Positions 25,956-34,317 of a DNA stretch of 64,000 bases are shown here, one piece after another. The position numbers were made by a program, and so were the translations under genes. The notes under the pieces are model-generated. The model saw nothing but the letters and a program-made list of their open reading frames with translations. It ran no database searches and was not told where the DNA came from. Position 1 is the stretch's first letter. Every line of letters starts with the position of its first letter. The stretch covers positions 1,364,001 to 1,428,000 of the forward strand of contig NZ_QBKQ01000001.1 of assembly GCF_003054225.1 (NCBI RefSeq), written 5' to 3'. Source of the DNA: Christiangramia gaetbulicola (GTDB lineage: Bacteria; Bacteroidota; Bacteroidia; Flavobacteriales; Flavobacteriaceae).

Positions 25956-28337
25956 ATGAAAAATGTATTATTTTTTGCTGGTCTGCTTTTCTTCACCTTG
26001 CAGATGCATGCTCAAAAATTCACTGTTTCAGGAACCATTACAGAAAATGGAGACCCGCTGGAGGAAGCCACGGTCTACGTGAAAAGTACCGGTAAAGGTA
26101 CTGTGGCCGATGAAAATGGTTATTACAGTCTTACTCTTGAAGAAGGGAATTACACCCTTGTTTTTGCTTTCGGAAATCAGAAATCTAAGAAGCTTTTTTT
26201 AGATGCAGATACCCAATTGAATGTTGATCTGGCAGGGGCTGAAGAAACTCTGGATGAGGTTTTCCTGTCATCGGTAAGAGTCACTGATAAGTCGCCAATC
26301 ACTTACAGCAACTTAAGTAATGAGGAGATCGAAGATCGTAATCTTGGTCAGGATATTCCCGTTCTTATGAACTATATGCCGAATGTGGTGACCACCACAG
26401 ATGCTGGAAATGGAATTGGTTATACCGGAATTCGGGTTCGTGGGAGTGACGCGACCAGGGTGAATGTAACCATTAACGGAATTCCTTATAACGACTCCGA
26501 GAGTCAGGGAACTTTCTGGGTAAATCTGGGGGATTTTGCCTCATCTGTGGAAAATTTGCAACTACAACGCGGAGTAGGGACTTCTACGAACGGGGCAGGA
26601 GCTTTTGGTGCCAGTCTAAATATTCTTACAGATTCCTATAAAGAGAATGCTCAGGCTGAAGTTTCAAACAGTATAGGTTCTTTTAATACTTTTAAGCACA
26701 CGGTGAAATTCAGTACCGGACTCATCAATGATCATTTCTCTTTTGGCGGAAGAGCTTCAAAGATCCGCAGCGACGGGTATATAGACCGGGCTTCTACAGA
26801 TCTTAAATCCTATTTTATGCAGGGAGCTTATGTAGACGAGAATACGCTTATAAAAGCCATAACATTTGGAGGAAGCGAAAGGACTTACCAGGCGTGGTAT
26901 GGGATAGATAAGGAAACTCTGGAAAATGATCGCACCTTTAATCCGGCTGGTATTTATACCGATGAAGATGGAAATACCAGGTTCTATGAGGATCAAACCG
27001 ATAATTATTCTCAGGATCACTACCAGTTATTGTGGAACCAGGATTATAACAGCAACTGGTCTTCTAATATCGCCTTGCATTATACCTATGGTAGAGGTTT
27101 TTATGAGGAATATGAAGAAGATGCAGAGCTTTCAGAATTTGGCTTGACTTCTTTTATCGCAGATGGGGTAGAGGTAACCACTTCAGACCTTGTAGGTACC
27201 AAATGGCTGGATAACCATTTCTACGGAACGGTTTTCAGTTTTAATTATGAGAATGCTAACTGGGATATCACTCTTGGTGGTGGCTGGAATAAATATGAAG
27301 GAGATCATTTTGGGGAGGTTATTTATACCAGGTTTGCCAGAAATAATGATCCTTACGAACCTTATTATTTCAACCAGGCAGATAAGACCGATTTTAATAT
27401 CTATGGCAAAGCAAATTTCAAAATTACCGAAAAACTTGCTGGGTATGCAGATCTTCAGTTAAGAACAGTGAATTATGAAACCGATGGTTTACTGGACGAT
27501 CAAACCAGGTTCCTGAATGATGATAATTTCATCTTTTTTAATCCGAAGGCAGGATTAACCTATCAATTAGCACCTTCAGACCAGTTCTATCTTTCTTATG
27601 CCCGGGCACACAGAGAACCTAGCAGAAATGATTATGAAAACGGTGATCCTGAGCCAGAAGAATTGAACGATTTTGAACTCGGTTGGAGGCATGCTTCCAG
27701 TAAATTTCAGATGAATGCTAATCTCTATTTTATGGATTATCAGAATCAGCTGGTTTTAACCGGCGGTATAGACGATGTGGGGGCATTTGTTCGCCAGAAT
27801 AGCGGAAATAGCTATAGGTTAGGTCTTGAGTTAGATGCAACAGTTAGACTTCTGGAAACGCTAAGTATTCAATCCAATCTTTCGGTTAGCCGAAATAAAA
27901 ATGTGGATTTCGTTTCAACTTTTAATGGGGAACTTATAGAGTATGGAGATACCAATATTTCTTTCTCTCCGGAAGTGGTTGCTGGCGGATTCATAAACTA
28001 CGAGCCGGTTGATGGGCTTGAATTGAAATTGCTTTCAAAATATGTGGGTGAGCAGTTCATGAGCAATGTAGAAGCTGAAAATTCCAGGCTGGACAGCTAT
28101 TTCGTGAGTGATCTGAATGTGCAGTACAGCTGGGAAAAGCCATGGTTTTTTAGAGAGATCGTTATAACCGGATTGGTGAATAATATCTTCAATGAGAAAT
28201 ATGTCTCTAATGGCTATTATTATACTTATAACATACCAAACGAAGACCTGCCATCTGGGGAACAAACCTTTGATGGTGCTGGATATTACCCACAAGCCAC
28301 TACTAACTTTTTGCTGGGACTTACGCTTAAGTTCTAA
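25956..28337 (+). CDS. TonB-dependent outer-membrane receptor, probable thiamine transporter
   Basis: A 793-residue receptor. After a signal peptide (MKNVLFFAGLLFFTLQMHAQ) comes a carboxypeptidase-regulatory-like domain (VSGTITENGDPLEEATVYVKSTGKG). The plug domain follows (near residues 120-230, with IRVRGSDATRVNVTINGIPYNDSESQG and LQRGVGTSTNGAGAFGASLNI), and then a beta-barrel ending in the aromatic-terminated strand NFLLGLTLKF. The TPP riboswitch upstream identifies it as a thiamine-class outer-membrane receptor by regulatory context; the substrate itself is inferred. Confidence 0.92.
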   Translation: MKNVLFFAGLLFFTLQMHAQKFTVSGTITENGDPLEEATVYVKSTGKGTVADENGYYSLTLEEGNYTLVFAFGNQKSKKLFLDADTQLNVDLAGAEETLDEVFLSSVRVTDKSPITYSNLSNEEIEDRNLGQDIPVLMNYMPNVVTTTDAGNGIGYTGIRVRGSDATRVNVTINGIPYNDSESQGTFWVNLGDFASSVENLQLQRGVGTSTNGAGAFGASLNILTDSYKENAQAEVSNSIGSFNTFKHTVKFSTGLINDHFSFGGRASKIRSDGYIDRASTDLKSYFMQGAYVDENTLIKAITFGGSERTYQAWYGIDKETLENDRTFNPAGIYTDEDGNTRFYEDQTDNYSQDHYQLLWNQDYNSNWSSNIALHYTYGRGFYEEYEEDAELSEFGLTSFIADGVEVTTSDLVGTKWLDNHFYGTVFSFNYENANWDITLGGGWNKYEGDHFGEVIYTRFARNNDPYEPYYFNQADKTDFNIYGKANFKITEKLAGYADLQLRTVNYETDGLLDDQTRFLNDDNFIFFNPKAGLTYQLAPSDQFYLSYARAHREPSRNDYENGDPEPEELNDFELGWRHASSKFQMNANLYFMDYQNQLVLTGGIDDVGAFVRQNSGNSYRLGLELDATVRLLETLSIQSNLSVSRNKNVDFVSTFNGELIEYGDTNISFSPEVVAGGFINYEPVDGLELKLLSKYVGEQFMSNVEAENSRLDSYFVSDLNVQYSWEKPWFFREIVITGLVNNIFNEKYVSNGYYYTYNIPNEDLPSGEQTFDGAGYYPQATTNFLLGLTLKF

Positions 28338-28354
28338 CAGGATATTGTGATTTT

Positions 28355-28406
28355 AGCCGCCTCCTTTCCTTATTATTGGGGTAATGCTGGGGAAGGGGGC
28401 TTTTTT
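28355..28406 (+). terminator. probable terminator of the TonB receptor gene
   Basis: AGCCGCCTCCTTTCC and GGGGAAGGGGGCT form an imperfect stem with a loop of about 20 bases and a following T run. It overlaps the end of the convergent lipoprotein gene by 2 bp. Confidence 0.5.
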
Positions 28407-28833
28407 AATTAAAGACCTCGAGAACGTTGCCAGATCGCTGCACGCGGTATGGCTTCATGGTATACTGTCCTTCTCCTTCTGCCAGTTCACCGGTTATCAC
28501 GTTATATTTGTTGTCATCGCAACCACAGCTGGCAATAACACCATTAACGGTCATGCCAGAACAATTACTTGGTGGATGGTTGGGATCGCTAAGTTCAAAG
28601 GCCACATATTGTGAGTTGTTGATATTGTAGATGACCACTCCTCTAACCCCATGGTTATAGGTCGCATAAGAATTACCCGGGAACTGCAGATCGTTGTATT
28701 CCGGAAAACTTAAGTTAAGCTGAAACCGGAAATTTACATCGGGTAAATTGGGATTATTTCTGTAATTATCATCAGAACTCGAGCAAGCCAGGACAAGCAG
28801 GAATATTGGGAGAAAGAAGAGTATTTTTTTCAT
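28405..28833 (-). CDS. Rieske-like lipoprotein with degenerate ligand motif
   Basis: A 142-residue lipoprotein (signal MKKILFFLPIFLLVLAC, Cys17). The C-terminal half follows the Rieske ferredoxin order: a loop DPNHPPSNCSG, then SCGCDDNKYNVITGE, then YTMKPYRVQRSGNVLEV. The canonical pair is CxH and CxxH. Here the first motif is lost (NHPP), and the second is CGCD rather than CxxH, so a 2Fe-2S cluster is unlikely. The closing KPYRV resembles the Rieske PL..Y.V strand. It is convergent with the receptor gene, and its role is unknown. Confidence 0.7.
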   Translation of the reverse strand: MKKILFFLPIFLLVLACSSSDDNYRNNPNLPDVNFRFQLNLSFPEYNDLQFPGNSYATYNHGVRGVVIYNINNSQYVAFELSDPNHPPSNCSGMTVNGVIASCGCDDNKYNVITGELAEGEGQYTMKPYRVQRSGNVLEVFN

Positions 28834-28864
28834 AAATATTTGAGTTGCAACGAAAATAATATAA

Positions 28865-28895
28865 TTGTATCGAAAGATTAAATTTCTTACATTTG
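28865..28895 (+). promoter_or_regulatory. greA promoter
   Basis: TTG (28865-28867), 20 bp, TACATTTG (28888-28895) fit the flavobacterial consensus TTG-N(17-23)-TAnnTTTG very well. Transcription would begin near 28901, giving greA a leader of about 185 nt. Confidence 0.7.
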
Positions 28896-28902
28896 TTTAA
28901 AG

Positions 28903-29060
28903 AAATCCCGCTAAAAATGGGATTTTTTCTATTAATGATACAATAGTTTGAACCCGGAACGCTAAAACCTTTTAGATCCGGGCAATTCCACATCCAGGGA
29001 TTTGTTTTATTACTAAAATCATTATAAGGTATGTTTTCCGGTTTCAGGAGTAAATCCCTG
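28903..29060 (+). promoter_or_regulatory. structured 5' leader of greA
   Basis: Three perfect pairings follow the promoter. AATCCC (28904-28909) / GGGATT with a run of T ends near 28927 and is terminator-like. CCCGGA (28953-28958) / TCCGGG (28977-28982) encloses CTAAAA / TTTTAG. CAGGGATTT (28995-29003) / AAATCCCTG (29052-29060) closes just before greA. Such a leader suggests RNA-based control of greA. Confidence 0.5.
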
Positions 29061-29086
29061 TCCGCGATTAATTAAACGATAAAGTT

Positions 29087-29563
29087 ATGAGCAAAGTATC
29101 TTATTATACCCCAGAAGGTTTAAAAAAGCTTAGGGATGAGCTTAATCAACTCAAAGACGTAGAAAGACCAAAAGCTTCACAGGCAATTGCAGAGGCTAGA
29201 GATAAAGGAGATCTAAGTGAGAACGCTGAATATGATGCAGCGAAGGAAGCTCAGGGGCTGTTGGAAATGAAGATCTCAAAATTAGAAGAAGTAGTGGCTA
29301 ACGCCAGAGTAATAGATGAGTCTCAGCTGGATACTTCTAAAGTGCTTGTGCATTCTCATGTAAAGATCAAGAATAAAACCAACGGGGCCGAAATGAATTA
29401 TAAGCTGGTGGCCCAAAGTGAAGCCGATCTTAAATCGGGGAAGATATCTGTAGATTCACCAATTGGTAAAGGCCTGCTGGGTAAGAAGGTTGGAGATACG
29501 GCAGAAATTGAAGTTCCTAACGGAACCGTTAAATTTGAAGTTATCGAGATCTGGAGAGAATAA
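29087..29563 (+). CDS. greA: transcription elongation factor GreA
   Basis: A 158-residue protein, the family's usual length. It rescues backtracked RNA polymerase by stimulating transcript cleavage. The N-terminal coiled coil (LKKLRDELNQLKDVERPKA, then EARDKGDLSENAEYDAAKE) holds the acidic tip DLSENAEYD. The C-terminal globular domain (VKIKNKTNGAEMNYKL, SPIGKGLLGKKVGD) ends FEVIEIWRE. The long leader with three hairpins precedes it. Confidence 0.97.
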   Translation: MSKVSYYTPEGLKKLRDELNQLKDVERPKASQAIAEARDKGDLSENAEYDAAKEAQGLLEMKISKLEEVVANARVIDESQLDTSKVLVHSHVKIKNKTNGAEMNYKLVAQSEADLKSGKISVDSPIGKGLLGKKVGDTAEIEVPNGTVKFEVIEIWRE

Positions 29564-29587
29564 TCCTTTCTATTTCAGTTAAAATTT

Positions 29588-29640
29588 AATCCTTTTCTTT
29601 CATCTGTAATTTCGGATTTGAGTAAAGGATTCTTTATTTT
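29588..29640 (+). terminator. probable greA terminator
   Basis: AATCCTTT (29588-29595) and AAAGGATT (29624-29631) form an 8-bp stem with a 28-base loop, followed by CTTTATTTTT. Confidence 0.5.
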
Positions 29641-29660
29641 TATTAAAAACCAACTTAATC

Positions 29661-30056
29661 ATGTCAACACTATTTACCAAGATCATAAAAGGCGAAGTGC
29701 CGGCCTATAAAGTAGCTGAAAACAGCCAGTTTCTGGCGTTTTTGGATATCAGGCCAAATGCGAAAGGTCACGTTCTGTGCATCCCGAAGAAAGAGATCGA
29801 TAAGATCTGGGACCTGGAAGAGGAAATGTATCAGGAGTTGATGCGATTTACCAGAAGGGTTTCTATTGCGCTGGAAAAAACAGTTCCTTGTAAAAGGGTA
29901 GGAATGGCTGTTGTAGGCCTGGAAGTGCCGCATACTCACGTTCACCTTATTCCTTTGAATAATATGAAGGATATGGACTTTTCAAATAATGTAGAAATGA
30001 GCGATCAGGAGTTCAAGGATCTTGCCGCTGCGATAGAAGCCAACGTTGAATTGTGA
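29661..30056 (+). CDS. HIT family nucleotide-binding protein (HINT-like)
   Basis: A 131-residue HIT protein with the histidine triad HTHVHLIPL near residues 92-100. Upstream elements are FTKIIKGEVPAYKV and FLDIRPNAKGHVLCIPKK, as in HINT phosphoramidases. The family hydrolyses nucleoside phosphoramidates and related nucleotide conjugates. Its last codons overlap the GTG start of the thioesterase gene (GTGA), so the two are coupled. Confidence 0.93.
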   Translation: MSTLFTKIIKGEVPAYKVAENSQFLAFLDIRPNAKGHVLCIPKKEIDKIWDLEEEMYQELMRFTRRVSIALEKTVPCKRVGMAVVGLEVPHTHVHLIPLNNMKDMDFSNNVEMSDQEFKDLAAAIEANVEL

Positions 30057-30466
30057 CAGATTTTTCAGATTACAAGTTAAGTCTTGAATTGCGAATAGAC
30101 TGGGGCGACCTGGACATGTATGAGCATGTGAACAACGTCTCCTATATGAAATATTTGCAAAGCGGAAGGGTGAATTTCTGGGAAGCTTCCGGAATCCATG
30201 AATATTATCGCAATTCCAGCCAGGGGACGATGCTGGTCTCTACGAAATGCGATTTCAGGAAATCACTTCATTACCCTGGGAAAGCGATCATTAAAACCAA
30301 ACTTGATTTTATAGGAAATAAGAGTTTCGGGTTGAAACATGTGATCCTGAATGAAAAAGGAGAATTGTGTGCTGAAGGCACAGATGTGGTGGTTTGTTTC
30401 GATTTTCAAAAGAAGGAAACTATCCCGGTTCCCGACTGGATGCGAGAAAAGATCTCTGAATTTTAA
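30053..30466 (+). CDS. acyl-CoA thioesterase, hot-dog fold
   Basis: A 137-residue protein starting at GTG 30053, overlapping the HIT stop. It has the 4-hydroxybenzoyl-CoA thioesterase pattern LRIDWGDLDMYEHVNNVSYMKYLQSGR, with catalytic Asp (DLDMYEHVNN), followed by strands ending VVVCFDF. The family cleaves acyl-CoA thioesters; the chain specificity is unknown. It meets the convergent histidine kinase gene with a 4-bp overlap. Confidence 0.9.
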   Translation: MTDFSDYKLSLELRIDWGDLDMYEHVNNVSYMKYLQSGRVNFWEASGIHEYYRNSSQGTMLVSTKCDFRKSLHYPGKAIIKTKLDFIGNKSFGLKHVILNEKGELCAEGTDVVVCFDFQKKETIPVPDWMREKISEF

Positions 30467-31611
30467 ACCTTCTTCAGGCTTATCTGGAAAGTGGTTCCTT
30501 TGTTAATTTCACTTTGCGCGACCTTGATCTTTCCGCGGTGATATTCTTCAATGATCCTTTTAGCTAAAGATAGTCCGAGACCCCAACCTCGCTTTTTAGT
30601 GGTTTGCCCCGGTTCAAAAATAACCCTGAATCTATTCTTATCTATTCCCTTTCCCGTATCGGTAATGTAGATATGTGCCTGTCTAAGATCCTGCTTGATC
30701 TCAATTAGCAATTCTCCCTTACCACGCATGGCATCTATCGCATTTTTCACCAGGTTTTCTATGGTCCAGCTGTACAGCTGTTCGTTCAGCATCACATTGA
30801 TAGGCTGTCGTGGCGCCCTGATACTGAATTCGATAAGATTAGAGCTTCGGGCTTTTAAGTAATCATAACTTTCCTTGGTAGCAGCCACAATATCGGTCTG
30901 CTGTAAATTCGGGGAAGATCCTATTTTAGAAAAGCGTTCTGTGATCGTTCTTAATCGATCAATATCCTTCTCCATCTCTTCTACATAAGAAGGATTTACA
31001 TCTTCGGTCTTTAATATTTCAGCCCAGCCAATAAGGGAGCTCAGCGGAGTCCCAATTTGGTGGGCTGTTTCCTTGGCCATCCCCGCCCATAATTTATTCT
31101 GCTCGCTGCTTTTTGTCGTAGTATAGAAGAAGTATACCACGCCGATGAAAAGGAAGCCTATCAGGGTGAGGCCTATGGGATAATACTTGAGTTTATTCAG
31201 TGCTGGAGAGTTCCCATAGTATAAATACTGTATCTGGTTATCGCCTAGGTCTACAGCTATAGGCTCATTTTCTTCTTTCAGGTCGTCAAGATAATCTTTG
31301 ATACGCTCAGGATCTTCCTGTATGGTAGGATCAAGATTAGTGGTGTATACGATCGCACCATTTTCATCTGTATGAATTATGGGGATGGTTGTGTTATTAT
31401 TTAAGATCTCTAGAATAAGGGAAAGATCGGCATCTTCAGGGGCATTGCTTAGCTCTTCCTGAGCCTGGGCCCAGATATTCATTTTCGCCCGTTCGTCCTC
31501 TTTTAGTCGCTGGAAGAAAATACTCGTATTCCAGAGCACCAGCACGATGACCACCAGGCAGGAAATAATGATAAACCAGCGATTAAAGCTGCGTTCGTCG
31601 GGTAAATTCAT
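30463..31611 (-). CDS. membrane sensor histidine kinase
   Basis: A 382-residue kinase. TM1 is at about 11-32 (WFIIISCLVVIVLVLWNTSIFF), a periplasmic loop of about 115 residues follows, and TM2 is at about 146-165 (IGLTLIGFLFIGVVYFFY). The dimerisation/phosphorylation helix is AKETAHQIGTPLSSLIGWAE, with His in HQIGTPL. The ATPase domain has N box ENLVKNAIDAM, G1 DTGKGI and G2 GWGLGLSLAKRI. There is no receiver domain and no response regulator beside it, so the partner is elsewhere. The HQIGTPL variant is typical of Bacteroidota kinases. Confidence 0.92.
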   Translation of the reverse strand: MNLPDERSFNRWFIIISCLVVIVLVLWNTSIFFQRLKEDERAKMNIWAQAQEELSNAPEDADLSLILEILNNNTTIPIIHTDENGAIVYTTNLDPTIQEDPERIKDYLDDLKEENEPIAVDLGDNQIQYLYYGNSPALNKLKYYPIGLTLIGFLFIGVVYFFYTTTKSSEQNKLWAGMAKETAHQIGTPLSSLIGWAEILKTEDVNPSYVEEMEKDIDRLRTITERFSKIGSSPNLQQTDIVAATKESYDYLKARSSNLIEFSIRAPRQPINVMLNEQLYSWTIENLVKNAIDAMRGKGELLIEIKQDLRQAHIYITDTGKGIDKNRFRVIFEPGQTTKKRGWGLGLSLAKRIIEEYHRGKIKVAQSEINKGTTFQISLKKV

Positions 31612-31703
31612 GTATGTTTCCGGCTTTTAATCAAAAATAAATATAAGCGTTTTAAAACTATTTATATTGTAATGCATTGCTTTTCATTCCCTGTTCGATT
31701 CTT

Positions 31704-31711
31704 TATCTTTG
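31704..31711 (+). promoter_or_regulatory. -7 element of the flavin reductase gene
   Basis: TATCTTTG matches TAnnTTTG and lies 14 bp before the ATG at 31726. A TTG at 31677-31679 is 24 bp upstream, slightly longer spacing than usual. Confidence 0.5.
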
Positions 31712-31725
31712 GCAAAAATTAATCT

Positions 31726-32598
31726 ATGTTCAGTTTAGAACCCAAGGATGTAAGTGTCGGGAAATTACACCAGTATCTGCTTGGTGCGGTGGGTCCAAGG
31801 CCTATTGCTTTCGCGAGTACTATAGATGCAGAAGGAAATCCCAATCTTTCACCTTTTAGTTTTTTCAATGTTTTTGGCGCAAATCCGCCAGTTTTGATCT
31901 TTTCTCCAGCAAGGAGAGGAAGGGATAATACCACGAAACATACTTTTGAAAATGCTAAAAAGGTGGATGAGGTAGTGATCAACATTGTGAATTATGATAT
32001 AGTTCAGCAAATGTCACTTTCCAGCACCGAGTATGCTGAAGGGGTTAACGAATTTGAAAAGGCAGGGCTAACAATGCTTAAATCTGATTTAGTAAAGCCT
32101 TTTCGTGTAGCTGAATCTCCGGTTCAATTTGAATGTAAGATCCAGGATATTATTGAAACCGGGACCGAAGGTGGTGCAGGAAACCTGGTGATCTGCCACG
32201 TGGTGAAAATGCATATCAAGGAAGATATTCTTGATGAGAACGGATACATAGATCAATATAAAATAGACCAGGTCGCTCGTATGGGTGGTAATTGGTATAC
32301 CCGTGCGAGAACAGGAATGTTCGAAGTTCCTAAGCCACTTTCCACTTTAGGAATTGGTGTGGATGCTATGCCTGAAGAAGTTAGGGCCAGCAAGGTGCTT
32401 ACGGGAAATGATCTTGGAATATTGGGTAATGTGGAGTCACTGCCAGAGAATGGTGAGATAGAAGCATTTCTTAATGAGAATACAGAAGATGCCGGACTTG
32501 TAAAAAGCGGTGATACAGAAAAAATTCATAAACAGGCGAAGGTGTATCTTGAAAATGGAAAGCCAGAAGATGCCTGGAAAATATTACTAGCAAAATAA
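31726..32598 (+). CDS. flavin reductase family protein (FMN-binding split barrel)
   Basis: A 290-residue protein whose N-terminal 200 residues show the flavin-reductase/DIM6 pattern: YLLGAVGPRPIAFASTID, then LSPFSFFNVFGANPPVLIFSP, and later VKPFRVAESPVQFECKI and NLVICHVVKMHI. A C-terminal tail of about 80 residues beyond the split barrel includes a TPR-like end (AKVYLENGKPEDAWKIL). The family binds FMN and reduces flavin or acts as a flavoprotein oxidoreductase. It is probably co-transcribed with the DUF3127 gene 8 bp downstream. Confidence 0.88.
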   Translation: MFSLEPKDVSVGKLHQYLLGAVGPRPIAFASTIDAEGNPNLSPFSFFNVFGANPPVLIFSPARRGRDNTTKHTFENAKKVDEVVINIVNYDIVQQMSLSSTEYAEGVNEFEKAGLTMLKSDLVKPFRVAESPVQFECKIQDIIETGTEGGAGNLVICHVVKMHIKEDILDENGYIDQYKIDQVARMGGNWYTRARTGMFEVPKPLSTLGIGVDAMPEEVRASKVLTGNDLGILGNVESLPENGEIEAFLNENTEDAGLVKSGDTEKIHKQAKVYLENGKPEDAWKILLAK

Positions 32599-32606
32599 AG
32601 GAAACA

Positions 32607-32981
32607 ATGGAAGTACAGGGAAAAATTAAGCTTATTGGCGAAACTAAGACATTCGGTAGCAACGGATTTCAGAAGAGAGAAATGGTTGTTACTACAGAGG
32701 AGCAGTATCCTCAACATATTATGATCGAATTTGTGCAGGATAAATGCAGCTTACTGGACGCTTTCCAGGTAGGACAGCCGGTAAAGGTTGGAATCAACCT
32801 TAGAGGTCGCGAATGGGTAAGCCCACAGGGTGAAACAAAATATTTCAACTCTATCCAGGGATGGAGGATCGAGAATCTTGCTGCGCAACAGCCTTCAGGT
32901 GGTTCTAATGTACCGCCACCAGACCAGTTCGAGCCGGCAAATGATTTGAATGAAGAAGATTATGACGATCTTCCTTTCTAA
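32607..32981 (+). CDS. DUF3127 OB-fold protein with SSB-like C-terminal tip
   Basis: A 124-residue protein recognised as DUF3127 from EVQGKIKLIGETKTFGSNGFQKREMVV and GREWVSPQGETKYFNSIQGWRIE, a compact OB-type barrel. A proline- and glycine-containing linker leads to an acidic tail ending DLNEEDYDDLPF. The last residues mimic the acidic-aromatic tip (DDxPF) that SSB uses to recruit repair and replication proteins. A single-stranded DNA role is therefore plausible but inferred. It is 8 bp downstream of the flavin reductase gene, and a strong terminator follows. Confidence 0.82.
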   Translation: MEVQGKIKLIGETKTFGSNGFQKREMVVTTEEQYPQHIMIEFVQDKCSLLDAFQVGQPVKVGINLRGREWVSPQGETKYFNSIQGWRIENLAAQQPSGGSNVPPPDQFEPANDLNEEDYDDLPF

Positions 32982-33027
32982 GGATAATTGTTGAACTGAG
33001 CTTGTCGAAGTTCGAAATTAAAAAACT

Positions 33028-33060
33028 AAAGTCCGGTTAGAAATTTCACCGGACTTTTTT
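33028..33060 (+). terminator. intrinsic terminator after the DUF3127 gene
   Basis: AAAGTCCGGT (33028-33037), a 10-base loop, ACCGGACTTT (33048-33057), then T run. Confidence 0.93.
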
Positions 33061-33087
33061 ATTTTCAGACTTTAAACCATAACCGAT

Positions 33088-33726
33088 TTGTATTTCATTC
33101 AGCCATACGAGAAGCTTCCTCCTGTATCCTATGCCGATGCAGATGGCTTGCTTGCGGTTGGCCGGGATCTAAGCCCAGAGCGTCTTAAAGAGGCTTATTA
33201 TAATGGCATATTTCCATGGTATAACGAAGGGCAACCAGTGCTATGGTGGTCCCCAGATCCCAGGATGGTACTGTTCCCTGAAAATTTGAAGATCGCTAAA
33301 AGCATGAGGCCATTTCTCAATCAGGATAAGTTCCAGGTAACTTTTAACCAGGAATTTGAAAAGGTGATAGAGAACTGTGGAAATGTGCTTAGGAAAGGCC
33401 AGGATGGGACGTGGATCACTCAGGAGATAAAAGAGAATTATCTTCAGCTACACCATGAGGGAATTGCGATTTCTACTGAGGTCTGGGATAAAAAGGAATT
33501 GGTTGGAGGTTTATATGGGATCTATTTAAGGGATAAAAAAATGTTCTGTGGAGAAAGTATGTTCGCGAAGGCCAGCAATGCTTCCAAATTTGGTTTAATA
33601 AAACTGGTACAAAAGCTAGAACAAGAGGGTGTAAAATTGATCGATTGCCAGAGCTATACCAGTCACCTTGAAAGTCTGGGAGCTGAAGAGATTCCGAGAT
33701 CTGAATTTCTGGAATATCTTAAATAG
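33088..33726 (+). CDS. aat: leucyl/phenylalanyl-tRNA--protein transferase
   Basis: Adds Leu or Phe from aminoacyl-tRNA to the N-terminus of proteins bearing basic residues, marking them for ClpS/ClpAP-type degradation. It has 212 residues. The start is TTG at 33088 (MYFIQPYEKLPPVSYADADGLLAVG), the family's normal N-terminus, and no ATG is nearby. Motifs visible are GLLAVGRDLSPERLKEAYYNGIFPW, WWSPDPRMVLFP, GGLYGIYL and MFCGESMFAKASNASKFG. It converges with the tag gene by 8 bp. Confidence 0.95.
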   Translation: MYFIQPYEKLPPVSYADADGLLAVGRDLSPERLKEAYYNGIFPWYNEGQPVLWWSPDPRMVLFPENLKIAKSMRPFLNQDKFQVTFNQEFEKVIENCGNVLRKGQDGTWITQEIKENYLQLHHEGIAISTEVWDKKELVGGLYGIYLRDKKMFCGESMFAKASNASKFGLIKLVQKLEQEGVKLIDCQSYTSHLESLGAEEIPRSEFLEYLK

Positions 33727-34312
33727 AAACTTTACCTCCAAGTTTCTTTACCTCCTCATATCTAAAACAATCTACCTGATGATCGTTCACCATTCCGGTT
33801 GCTTGCATATGAGCATATATCACGGTAGAGCCCACGAATTTGAAACCTCTTTTCTTAAGATCTTTGCTTAGTTTATCACTAATATCTGTGGTTGCAGGTG
33901 CTTTCTTGTGATCCTCGATTTGATTCTGAATAGGCTCACCATCCACAAATTGCCAGATATACTTACTGAAACTGCCAAATTCGTCCTGGATCTTCATGAA
34001 TTCCCGGGCGTTAGTAACCGTCGCTCTAATTTTCATTTGATTCCTGATAATACCAGCATTCTGCATTAATTCGGTGATCTTGGCGTCTTTGTATTGTGCG
34101 ATCTTCCGGTAGTCGAAATTATCAAATGCCGCTCTGAAATTATTCCTTTTTCTAAGCACGGTGATCCAGCTGAGTCCTGCCTGGAATGTTTCAAGCGTAA
34201 GAAATTCGAAAAGCGTTTCATCATCCAGTACAGGAACTCCCCACTCATGGTCATGATAGGCCTCGTATAAAGGGTCGCCTTCGCACCATCCGCAACGTTT
34301 GATTTCAGCCAT
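33719..34312 (-). CDS. tag: DNA-3-methyladenine glycosylase I
   Basis: Removes 3-methyladenine from alkylated DNA. It has 197 residues, a normal length. The zinc-snap residues are visible: C7 and H20 near the start (RCGWCEGDPLYEAYHDHEWG) and H and C in VNDHQVDCF near the end. Substrate-pocket features FLTLETFQAGLSW and GFKFVGSTVIYAHMQATGMVNDH are intact. It is the first of a minus-strand group continuing the TonB-family gene 5 bp upstream. Confidence 0.96.
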   Translation of the reverse strand: MAEIKRCGWCEGDPLYEAYHDHEWGVPVLDDETLFEFLTLETFQAGLSWITVLRKRNNFRAAFDNFDYRKIAQYKDAKITELMQNAGIIRNQMKIRATVTNAREFMKIQDEFGSFSKYIWQFVDGEPIQNQIEDHKKAPATTDISDKLSKDLKKRGFKFVGSTVIYAHMQATGMVNDHQVDCFRYEEVKKLGGKVSI

Positions 34313-34317
34313 AATTC

